A stretch of 64,000 nt of DNA from Cytidiella melzeri (lineage: Eukaryota > Basidiomycota > Agaricomycetes > Polyporales > Irpicaceae). Both the position numbers and the translations under genes were made by a program. Positions 40,389 through 48,673 of the stretch are shown piece after piece. How positions within the stretch are numbered: the stretch's first letter is position 1; each line of letters begins with the position of its first letter. The notes under the pieces were generated by a model that worked only from the letters and a program-made list of their open reading frames with translations, was not told where the DNA came from and ran no database searches. The stretch covers positions 1 to 64,000 of the forward strand of contig JABYQR010000268.1 in NCBI GenBank assembly GCA_022592445.1. Direction: 5' to 3'.

Positions 40389-40540
40389 AGGTGCTGTTTG
40401 TACTGCGTAGAAAAAAAAAATCAATCCACACACCAGTTCCCAGAGTATACTTTACACTTTGCGTTCGCGTCGAGGGAGTCTCTTTGCGTCCCTAGCTGTA
40501 GCCTCTCCTGCGTTGCCTCATTGCGATCTCTTCCACGTTT

Positions 40541-41068
40541 ATGCCCGCGGCGTCCAACAACGACAACCCGCCTCGAGTCTGCTGCTGCTGTCCCACTGTT
40601 CCCCATTCACCCACCGGCCGTTGCCCTTTCAGCCCGCGCCCGCACGAGATTCAACGCCGTTATCCCACTATCCCCGCACCCACGCCGCCGCCCGAGCCCT
40701 CAGCAGCGCCTACGGTCTCCCCTGAGAGACCTACTCCTAAATCACCCTTGCCAGCGTCGTCCGTCGCCTCTGTCGCGGACTCGCTCGATAACTGCTCCTA
40801 TTGCGACACTCAGAGCGACCATCCAATTCCCCTACGTACAGGACCTTTCGTCCCGCTCGACTGCGATCGCCCGCGCGCGCCGCACCCAGATTGCTGGCTA
40901 TCTCCAGACTTTGAAGGCGAGGGTCACGAGTGCGAACTAGTACAGTTCAATCTTACCAGCTCTACCAACGTCGTCGTTGGCCACGCGTTCGCTTGTAACA
41001 CGCATTGCCGCTCGGGAGGTGTTGTTCTACACTACCGCCCCCGCGCGCAGTCTGCCGAGTCCAATTAA
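40541..41068 (+). CDS. LTR-F ORF, 175-aa cysteine-containing protein (copy 2)
   Basis: Starts at the first ATG after the TATA box and runs 175 codons to SAESN. It shares the whole layout of copy 1 with about 20 substitutions and no indel. Cysteines in CSYCDTQSDH, DCDRPRAPHPDCW and FACNTHC are kept, and the N-terminal PPRVCCCCPTVPH has four Cys in a row. There is no recognised domain, and I can give it no cellular role. Lack of frame damage contrasts with every pol gene nearby. Confidence 0.6.
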   Translation: MPAASNNDNPPRVCCCCPTVPHSPTGRCPFSPRPHEIQRRYPTIPAPTPPPEPSAAPTVSPERPTPKSPLPASSVASVADSLDNCSYCDTQSDHPIPLRTGPFVPLDCDRPRAPHPDCWLSPDFEGEGHECELVQFNLTSSTNVVVGHAFACNTHCRSGGVVLHYRPRAQSAESN

Positions 41069-41655
41069 CGGCGGTTTCACATAGCCTTCCGCTGCGACCC
41101 GCGCGCTATTAGTTTAACCTTCTCTCACGTTTCCTTTCGGCTTTGTTATACTGCGTTTGCTTTTTAACTGCGTTATTTTACTGCGTTACTGCGTTGCGTT
41201 TCATCTTCACTGCGTCGAGCTTACTGCGTTCACTTTCACTGCACCCGCGTTTTACAGCGACTATTTCACCTTCACCAGCGACCGCGTTTTGTGTTCGAGA
41301 TTCATATTGCGCCTGCGTTTATCTTCTGCGTCCCTCCGCTCGCCGTTTTCCTACAAGCCGCGACATCTCCCGCGCACTCTCTTGGAGCCGCGCTATAACT
41401 CTTTCTCTTTCACCGCGCCGACTTGCCCTTTTTACCCGCGATACGTGTGGTAGTTGCCCGTCTAGCTCCCCTCATATAAACTTTATCACAAAAACCTTGT
41501 CGCTCTTTTAGCACAGGTAAACTAGGACTCTTGGACCACCTCGCATTACTTTAACACTTCCGCGCTTCCACACCTTTACACTTCTATTGCCACTTTGTGG
41601 TTGGTTGTGTTGTCTTTAAGGTTGTTCTTAGTTTGAAGCGTGATCCAGTGTCTCA
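41069..41655 (+). other. LTR-F 3' part, non-coding
   Basis: Contains repeated TACTGCGTT-type motifs (41,150-41,240) and no supported gene. Open frames here shift between copies. Confidence 0.5.
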
Positions 41656-41712
41656 CCGGTCTCTACCTCGTCCCCGTCTCCCTTTGTCCAACCATCTCGT
41701 GACTCCAATGCT

Positions 41713-42123
41713 ATGGAGATTGACGCAACCAAAGTTGGACCAAATGGAAAGACACGTGCCGACTTCATGAAGGCCATGAATGGTAGATGTTACGGATGCG
41801 GATCAAAGGAACACCAAAAGAAGGACGGTAAACATGATTGCGAACTGTGCGGACATTGTGGGGGCAACCATCAGACACAAGTTTGCCAAAGCCGGTTCCT
41901 TGGGTACCCACCGAGGCAACAAAAAGTGGCTGCTAATACCTTGTTCGATCCATCAACTCCGGCTCCTTCGTTGTCCTCGTCCGCGAGGCCCTTACCTACC
42001 CCGCCCGCCGCAACCGTTGCCAGCTCTTTGTCTTCAACTCCGTTTGACTACGATGCCATCATGAAGCAGATGTCATCGCTCACGGACCAAGTCAAGCAGC
42101 TGGGAAATCAAAGGGATTTTTAG
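41713..42123 (+). pseudogene. Gyp-A2 Gag, C-terminal part
   Basis: 136 codons: MEIDATKVGPNGKTRADF, then two Cys/His clusters CYGCGSKEHQKKDGKHDC and CGHCGGNHQTQVC (CX2CX3HX4C). A Pro/Ser linker and [20 protein letters not shown] follow. It binds element RNA. It ends at TAG inside a -1 shift site. The upstream capsid region is lost in this copy but present in Gyp-A1. Confidence 0.82.
42114..42123 (+). promoter_or_regulatory. Gyp-A2 gag-pol -1 frameshift site
   Basis: Heptamer G GAT TTT (42,114-42,120), next codon TAG. The same GGAUUUU-UAG arrangement is known from Red clover necrotic mosaic virus. The -1 frame continues as [12 protein letters not shown] into protease. It is identical in Gyp-A1 (57,764-57,773). 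Confidence 0.82.
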
Positions 42124-43410
42124 AAAGGACTCCAGGTGAAACCGCACCCTCGAATCCCTCTAGAAAAACATACGTAGAAGAAGTGGAGGACAATGATGAT
42201 TCCCCCACAGACGCAGTTTTTAGCTCCCCTGTAGTAAATACCCGCCCCGCGCAGCAGCCTGATTTGCAGTCTTCAGTTTTATTTAACAACATGTATGACT
42301 ACTTTGAAACCTTGTCGTCCTGCATAGTACCCGAAATAGACCCACTTAGCATGCACTTCCGAGTTCCTATCACGCTCAAAGAAGTGTTTAGAGAACAAGG
42401 CATCAAAGCCATGATTGACTCAGGAGCCACCGTTTTATTCCTGAGTCAAGACTTTGTCAATCGGCACCGAGTACGTACAGTCCCCTTAGAAAGACAGATC
42501 CCACTCCATAACATCGATGGGACTCTAAATCAAGGAGGACGTATCACACACAGAGCAGAGCTCGAACTACAAGTTGGGGCTATCAAAGAAAATGCAACCT
42601 TTTTGGTCACAGACATTGGACCAGAAGACTGCATTCTAGGTCTACCATGGCTTCGCAAAGCAAACCCCAAGATCAATTGGGCTACCGGAGAAATGGAACT
42701 GGAAGCCGAAGAAGATTTCGAACCCTTCCAGTCTATCACAGCTAATCAGAAGCAGAGACGAGCCTGGCTCAGAGCCGGTATCATTCAGGACACCAAAGAA
42801 GAGCTTTGGTCCTGTGCTAGCTATACGTACTCAACAGACATTGCGGCTAAGGCCCATCAATCCAAAGAGCAACAGACGTTCGAACAGATGGTTCCAGAAG
42901 AATACCGTAGACACCAGAAAGTCTTTTCCGAAGAAGCATCACAGCGCCTCCCAGAGCACCAACCCTGGGATCACACAATTGATCTAACAGAGAACCCGGA
43001 GATGTTCAGATCCAAGGTCTACCCCATGTCTCCTAATGAACAAGCGGAGTTAGACAAGTTTATTGAGGAAAACCTAGTGAAAGGATATATTGTTCCCTCC
43101 AAATTGCCTATGGCCTCACCGGTATTCTTCGTCAAGAGGAAGGACGGCAAGCTCCGGCTTGTTCAGGATTATCGACGGTTAAATGACATCACAATTAAAA
43201 ACCGCTACCCACTCCCTTGGTATCGGATATTACCAATAGGCTTCGTCAAGCCAAAATCTTCACTAAGCTTGACGTACGATGGGGTTATCATAACATTCGG
43301 ATCAAGGAAAATGACAAATGGAAGGGTGCATTTGTGACAAACCGAGGGCTGTTTGAGCCTAAGGTGATGTTGTTTGGCATGACCAATTCTCCGGCCACGT
43401 TTCAAGCAAT
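42124..43410 (+). pseudogene. Gyp-A2 Pol: protease and first half of RT
   Basis: Protease [20 protein letters not shown], then [16 protein letters not shown] and the RT palm [24 protein letters not shown] 1-nt loss near 43,216 (CCCTTGG against CCCTTTGG in Gyp-A1) shifts the frame to 43,217-43,410. That frame holds [20 protein letters not shown] and GMTNSPATFQA, where Cop-E2 is inserted. Confidence 0.88.
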
Positions 43411-43584
43411 TTTTAACAAGATATCAGGAGAGTTGAGAGCGTTGAGAGAGAAGACTGAGGTGGTGGTCACACAGAGAGTTGGGGATCAAAAGCGATAGCA
43501 GTGCATTGATCAAAGTAAGTCTTATATACGGTAACTACGGCGCTAAGCGCGCGCTAAGTAGTACGAAGTCAGAATAGTTAAACA
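43411..43584 (-). repeat. Cop-E2 3' LTR
   Basis: Minus strand TGTTTAAC ... GTTAAAA, 174 bp, identical to 48,495-48,668. The terminal bases are TG...AA rather than TG...CA. Confidence 0.95.
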
Positions 43585-43591
43585 CTCCCCT

Positions 43592-46500
43592 TCAAGCCTG
43601 AACATGAAGGAGTTCATTGAAGTGCTTGAGTTTTTCGAGAGGTAGTGCTTTAGTAAGAGTATCAGCACGTTGATCGGCAGAAGGTACGTGGTGCACAGTG
43701 ATGTACCCTTTAGTTACACGATCGCTGATAAAGTTCTTGCGAATGTTAAAGTGTTTAGTACGTTGAGAGTGTTGTTCCTCGGGGGAACGAACAATCGCAA
43801 GAGTTGACGCACTGTCGGTATATAGTTTGACAGGGTCCATAGTGCAGTTAAGTATTTCATCTATGAGGCTCTTCAAATAGATGGCCTCTGTAGACGCATG
43901 AGCAAGTGCGTACAGTTCGGCTTCGGTGACCGATAAAGTTACAAGTGAACCGCGCTTACTTGACCAAGAGATAAGCGAGTCGTTGTATGTGAAAGTATAG
44001 CCCATTATTGGTTTATTGCCGTACGTAGTCATACCATCAGAGTCGGCATAACCTACGAGTGAAGTAGAAGTAGGGTTGGCTTGGTTTCCTAGGACAAGCC
44101 AGTAGTCGCATGTTCCCTTGAGGTAAAGGTAACACTGTTTAGCTGCAGCGTAGTGTTCCTTAGCAGGGTCAGATAAGTATCGTGCTAGTTGACCAGTGCA
44201 ATAAGCAATGTCTGGTCGAGTACTGTCGGCGACGTAGCGTAAGCCACCAACAAGAGACATGTAGTGTGTAATGGCGTCAGCGTCCTGACGTGGTTCGGTC
44301 ACAGCACGGGGGGCTAAGTTGTGCTCGTGTACCATTGGTGTACGGCGTGAATGTTCGTGGTCAAAGTTGTATCGCTTAAGTATGTTCAGGATATAATCCC
44401 TTTGACGAAGCTTGATAATGCCTGCGGCTTTATCATAAGCAACTTCCATGCCAAGCATCCAGTGGATAGTTCCACCATTAGTAAGTTCGACATGTTGTCT
44501 GAGTGCGATCTCAAATTTTTCGGCAACAGTAGTAGTGATAGTGCCAAGAGTAATGTCATCGACATGGACAGCAAGTAGAAGTATAAGTTTATCACCTCGA
44601 TAGAGGTAGAAGACTGCATTGTCGAATTCACAACGCTTCAGTCCAAGTGCGAAGAGTATGTCGCATAGTACTTTGTACCAACGACGTCCGGCTTGCTTAA
44701 GGCCGTAGATAGTCTTCCGAAGTTTAAGTACCCAACCAGGTGGCAGGTTTGGAAGTAAGTCACCAGGAGGTGGACGAAGATAAAGGTCTTCATCGTCGTG
44801 GATGTTACCGTATAAGTATGCGGACTTGATATCGAGCTGAGTAATCTCGAAGTGTAGTGAAGCCGCGAGAGTAAGTACGAATCGTAGTGAACTCATACGC
44901 GCAACAGGTGCGAATAAGTCATTTGAGTAGTAATCAATGCCGTCACGCTGGGAGTATCCTTGCGCAACAAGTCTTGACTTGAGTTTAGTGACTTTGCCGT
45001 GTTCGTATTTTGTTTTGTAGACAAAGCGCGAACCAGTGATGTTCGCATTTGGCGGCGGGATACAGTATTCCCAAGTGCCAAGTTGTTCGAGGGTATCAAC
45101 CTCAGTTTTCATCGACTTGAGCCAGTCAATTTTGAGTGGGTGGTTAAGTACGTCTTTGTAAGTAACTGGATCACCGACGTCTTCAGCGTAGTATGCGTTG
45201 AATTCAGTCAAGTAGAAGGCAATGTTTGTATCGACTTCATCATAGTTTAAGCCTCGAGCTTTGCGCGAAGGCTTAGGCTCTCTAGTAGTACGCCTAGGAC
45301 CAGAAGGGTCAGGCTCGTCGATGTCCATGGGTTCAACATGAGGATTCTCCTCGAGTTGAAGTTGTTTCTCAAGAGTAGGTTTTTCGATATTTGGTTCTTT
45401 CTCCCCTTCAATTTGTGCCGTAGAGTCAACAAATTGCAAGTTTCGTTCGACGCCTACGCGTGTTCCGAAGTAAACGTAGTGGCCTTTGGAATATTCAGCA
45501 AAGCCTATCCAAACGGCGCGCTTGCCTTTTGGCGCGAGTTTATTGGTTCGGTATTCGTCGTATACGATACACGGTTGACCAAACTTTTGAAGTGCATCAA
45601 GGTTCGCTTCAGTACCATAGCGTTTAAAGTAAGGAGTTTTGTATTGAAGAGGAGCACGAGGAGTGCGATTATAGAGATAAACCGCATGAAGCGCAGCGTA
45701 CCACCATAACCGGTTTGGTAAGGCAGCCGTATGCAAGTTTACACGAACCAAGTTCATAATAGTCTGGTGTGTGCGCTCAGCAACACCATTTTGTGCAGGA
45801 GTATCGTGCACAGTAAGCCGGGGTATAGTACCTTGTGACTTCAAGTAGTTTGTCATATTTGCACCAGTGAATACGCCATCGTTGTCAGATTGAAGAATCT
45901 TGACGCGAATATTGTATTGCGTAAGAAGCTCAGTAGAGAAGATAACCCATTGAGTGAAGGCATCATCTTTTGTTTTTAATGGCGCAAGTGTTAACCATCG
46001 AGTTGAGTCGTCGACGATAGTCAACCAGTACAGATAATGACCAGTAATCGACGCAGTGGGTAGTGGCCCAAAGATGTTGATATGAAAGTGATCACCGAAG
46101 GAAGTAGCCAACGGCGAAGTACGAGCTTTGGGGACTGGAGTACGATGAATATTATTCAAGATACAGTCCTCGCACGGAGTTTCTGTGCGATCAGTGATAT
46201 GAGTAGTAATGATAAGTTTGGACGTTTCAAGTAGTTTGTTTATCTGGAAATAACTGATGTGACCGAGTTTTTTATGAAGTTCAAGCATTGTTATACCAGA
46301 CTTATGCACGCTTGCTAAAGAAGTCACGCGAGTAGAGTTGAGTGAATACAAATCATGTATTTTTCGTATCACAGCTACACAAGACGCGTTCGAGTCATAT
46401 ATAGTACAAGTATTTGAAAAGAAAGTGAAGCGATAGTCAGCGTCCAATTTTGAAACACTGATAAGCGTGAAGGGTAGTTGTGAGTTGTAGTAGACATTCT

Positions 46501-47740
46501 TTAGCATAAGTTGATTATGCGTACCATTTTCCTGTTCAACCTCCAGTACCATGTCGCCAGCGAGTTTGAGACTTATTTGCTCTGAGTTGGCGACAGTAAG
46601 TAAAATAGTTGGTACAGAGTGAACGTTGAAAAGTAAGTCACGATATGGTGTACAGTGTATAGTAGCACCAGTATCGATGACATGAACGCACTTGTCAGAT
46701 GACGAAGTTGCGAACAGTGGAAGTAAAGTAGAAGAAATGGTACGAGTACTTACGTGCATCGTCACGTCCGAGTTAGAAAGAGACTTCACCCACGCGCTTG
46801 GGTGAGGGTTCTCGAGGACTTCTTCGTCCGAGTCAGCAGCGGCAGTGACGTTGGCCATGAAGCCAGTAGCAGTGGAAGAGCCGGCAGCGGCGGACTCTTT
46901 CTTCTTGCCTTGAGCGGCGGCGGCAGTGGATTTGCGAGTGATGCCCTTCTTTTTCATCGCAGCTTTGGACTTCTCAGTCCAGGGCAGAGGGCAAGTCGGC
47001 GTCATGTGGCCAGGCTGACCACAGTTGAAGCAGTTGCCCTGACCAGAAGTGGAGGGCTTGCTCGACGAGTAGGGGGCTGCAGCCGCGCGAGCAGTAGTGG
47101 TGGTTTTGGTCGAGCGTTCGACCGCGGCCTTGCCCTTGGCGTGCGAAGCCGAAGGAGCGTGAGCTTTGTCCTTAGGGACGAAAGTGGTAGGCCCCTTGGA
47201 CTCGGAAGTCTTTGGGGGGTGCGTGAGTCGCCAGTTGGTGAACTCGCGACGAAGCTCAGCGATGAGCGCGTTAGGCCTGTACCGGAACTTCTCTCCAGCC
47301 GGAGTAGAAGAACGCACGCCGACCTCGTAGTTCTGACGTGTGGCGGCGTAGGCAGGAGGGATAATCCCGACGATGGCAGCGTAGAAGATATGGTCGGGGA
47401 TGTCGACACCAGCAGCGATAAGCTTGCTGCGGATATTGGTGGCGTCATCGAGCAGCTTGTCCATCTCGTAGATAGGACGACGAAGGTGGAACAACTGGTA
47501 AATTTCGTTTGCGTCAGACACAGTGGTCTTCGGATCGTAACGTTCACGCAGCTTGTCCATGAGTACGTGGGGCTTGTACTCATTGAGGTAGTTGGCCATG
47601 ACCGAGTCAGAAATATGACCGGTCAGGACGTTGAAGACAGCCCGCGTAACCTCTTGAGGAACGTCAGGCCACCTCGGAGTGTGTGAAACTCCAGTATAGT
47701 GGACATAGCGGTCTCGACGCGGAACTTCCACATCGGCCAA
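43592..47740 (-). CDS. Cop-E2 Gag(C-term)-Pol polyprotein, 1,382 open codons
   Basis: One frame covers: gag C-terminal part from VPQEVTRAVF (about 28); zinc knuckle CFNCGQPGHMTPTC (237-250); protease VIDTGAT (354-360); pre-integrase HKKLGHISY (489-497); integrase with FHINIFGP (N555 where Asp is expected), SDND (D619) and NGVAERTHQ (E655, a DX35E spacing). RT follows with LDIKSAYLYG (969-978) and HVDD (1,059-1,062), then RNase H YADSDG (1,231-1,236) and TEAELYALAHAS (1,272-1,283). Cop-E1 keeps the Asp (HIDIFGP), so N555 is a GAC-to-AAC change at 46,076-46,078. The gag N-terminus lies in another frame (47,623-48,426). The listed start is only the first codon after a stop. Confidence 0.92.
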   Translation of the reverse strand: MADVEVPRRDRYVHYTGVSHTPRWPDVPQEVTRAVFNVLTGHISDSVMANYLNEYKPHVLMDKLRERYDPKTTVSDANEIYQLFHLRRPIYEMDKLLDDATNIRSKLIAAGVDIPDHIFYAAIVGIIPPAYAATRQNYEVGVRSSTPAGEKFRYRPNALIAELRREFTNWRLTHPPKTSESKGPTTFVPKDKAHAPSASHAKGKAAVERSTKTTTTARAAAAPYSSSKPSTSGQGNCFNCGQPGHMTPTCPLPWTEKSKAAMKKKGITRKSTAAAAQGKKKESAAAGSSTATGFMANVTAAADSDEEVLENPHPSAWVKSLSNSDVTMHVSTRTISSTLLPLFATSSSDKCVHVIDTGATIHCTPYRDLLFNVHSVPTILLTVANSEQISLKLAGDMVLEVEQENGTHNQLMLKNVYYNSQLPFTLISVSKLDADYRFTFFSNTCTIYDSNASCVAVIRKIHDLYSLNSTRVTSLASVHKSGITMLELHKKLGHISYFQINKLLETSKLIITTHITDRTETPCEDCILNNIHRTPVPKARTSPLATSFGDHFHINIFGPLPTASITGHYLYWLTIVDDSTRWLTLAPLKTKDDAFTQWVIFSTELLTQYNIRVKILQSDNDGVFTGANMTNYLKSQGTIPRLTVHDTPAQNGVAERTHQTIMNLVRVNLHTAALPNRLWWYAALHAVYLYNRTPRAPLQYKTPYFKRYGTEANLDALQKFGQPCIVYDEYRTNKLAPKGKRAVWIGFAEYSKGHYVYFGTRVGVERNLQFVDSTAQIEGEKEPNIEKPTLEKQLQLEENPHVEPMDIDEPDPSGPRRTTREPKPSRKARGLNYDEVDTNIAFYLTEFNAYYAEDVGDPVTYKDVLNHPLKIDWLKSMKTEVDTLEQLGTWEYCIPPPNANITGSRFVYKTKYEHGKVTKLKSRLVAQGYSQRDGIDYYSNDLFAPVARMSSLRFVLTLAASLHFEITQLDIKSAYLYGNIHDDEDLYLRPPPGDLLPNLPPGWVLKLRKTIYGLKQAGRRWYKVLCDILFALGLKRCEFDNAVFYLYRGDKLILLLAVHVDDITLGTITTTVAEKFEIALRQHVELTNGGTIHWMLGMEVAYDKAAGIIKLRQRDYILNILKRYNFDHEHSRRTPMVHEHNLAPRAVTEPRQDADAITHYMSLVGGLRYVADSTRPDIAYCTGQLARYLSDPAKEHYAAAKQCYLYLKGTCDYWLVLGNQANPTSTSLVGYADSDGMTTYGNKPIMGYTFTYNDSLISWSSKRGSLVTLSVTEAELYALAHASTEAIYLKSLIDEILNCTMDPVKLYTDSASTLAIVRSPEEQHSQRTKHFNIRKNFISDRVTKGYITVHHVPSADQRADTLTKALPLEKLKHFNELLHVQA

Positions 47741-48426
47741 GTCTCAGCCCCAGTAAGTTTGCCAACATCAGAGAAGGCTTTGTTAATGTCGCTGAGCGAC
47801 ATAGTGAAGTTGTTGTCGTGGCCCGGTGGCACAGACAGAAGTTGTGACACTTCGCGTGTCGACCTAGTGCCTATGGAGCTAGGCGGAGGAGGAGGCGGCG
47901 AGCCACCAGGAGAGCTACCCGGAGGAGGGGGAGTCGTCGGACGGCGAGCAGGACGTTTCTCACGTCGTCGACGAGGCCTCTCATCCTCATCCATACGGTC
48001 GTCATCACTGTCATCGTCTCCTCCATGAGGGTGACGACGACAATCATCATCGCGAAGAGTATCGAAGGGGGTGCGACGGCGATCAGCTGGGGGAGCAGAG
48101 ACATGGCGAGCACCTGGGATCGCCTCACGATCCTCAGAGCTGGAAGAGTGGTTGTCGTTGTGACTGGGTTGGGGTTCGACGTCAGGGACGTTAGAGTTGG
48201 ATGGTCCAGCTGAGGGAGCATCGGTTTTTGTGATAGTTGTGGCAGACATTGAGGGAGGAGGTGTAGTAGGAGCAGGAGAAGGAGTAGGAGTGAAGATGGG
48301 AGTTGTCCTGCGAGTGGTGGTTGTTCTTTGGCGGGGTTGAGCTCTAGTACCCCTGAGGAAGTTGGTTTGGTGACGCTCTCTAGTGGAGCGACAAAGTTGA
48401 GCTTGATCAGCAAGATCAGAGCTCAT
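47664..48426 (-). pseudogene. Cop-E2 Gag, N-terminal part (frameshifted)
   Basis: Starts MSSDLADQAQLC. The region is Ser/Thr/Pro-rich, with acidic (DDDSDDDRMDEDE) and basic (RPRRRREKRPARR) patches, followed by MSLSDINKAFSDVGKLTGAE and WKFRVETAMSTILEFHTLRGG. At about 47,662 one G is missing (GAACGTCAGG; the Cop-E1 empty site reads GAACGGTCAGG). The frame therefore runs off into about a dozen foreign residues instead of VPQEVTR. Gag is the particle protein, so this break should be fatal unless it is a sequencing error. Confidence 0.85.
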
Positions 48427-48481
48427 AAACAGATAGGAGTAGGTGTAGAAGTGAAGTAAAGTGAGGAAAATGAGCTTAGGC

Positions 48482-48494
48482 GGGGCTCATAACC
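48482..48494 (-). promoter_or_regulatory. Cop-E2 primer binding site
   Basis: Minus strand GGTTATGAGCCCC immediately after the 5' LTR, matching the initiator tRNA-Met anticodon arm. Confidence 0.82.
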
Positions 48495-48668
48495 TTTTAA
48501 CAAGATATCAGGAGAGTTGAGAGCGTTGAGAGAGAAGACTGAGGTGGTGGTCACACAGAGAGTTGGGGATCAAAAGCGATAGCAGTGCATTGATCAAAGT
48601 AAGTCTTATATACGGTAACTACGGCGCTAAGCGCGCGCTAAGTAGTACGAAGTCAGAATAGTTAAACA
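48495..48668 (-). repeat. Cop-E2 5' LTR
   Basis: 174 bp, identical to the 3' LTR; followed by the GCAAT duplication. Confidence 0.95.
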
Positions 48669-48673
48669 GCAAT

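Larger units (their letters stand above)
40249..41655 (+). repeat. LTR-F copy 2 (truncated at its 5' end)
   Basis: Matches copies 1 and 3 but lacks the first ~440 bp, where the Gyp-D2 3' LTR is attached. The right end CAGTGTCTCA is intact and abuts Gyp-A2 gag DNA (CCGGTCTC), so it once sat as an insertion inside Gyp-A2. Confidence 0.88.
43411..48668 (-). mobile_element. Cop-E2: young copia element, LTRs identical
   Basis: 5,258 bp on the minus strand, two 174-bp LTRs without a single difference, target duplication GCAAT (43,406-43,410 / 48,669-48,673), intact tRNA-Met primer site and purine tract. Despite its youth, gag carries a 1-nt deletion and the integrase lacks its first catalytic Asp. 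It would therefore need helper proteins or be a dead copy. Confidence 0.97.

Noticed and set aside
41656..41712. LTR-F as the 5' LTR of Gyp-A (it sits upstream of gag in both Gyp-A1 and Gyp-A2)
   Set aside because: In Gyp-A1 a true LTR-A with primer site exists at 62,815-63,528 and LTR-F has its own 4-bp duplication within ORF1; in Gyp-A2 it abuts a different gag position.
46754..47686. 310-codon plus-strand frame antisense to Cop-E2 gag
   Set aside because: It is the mirror frame of a GC-rich coding strand; it has no known motif and the Cop-E1 copy breaks it into shorter pieces.
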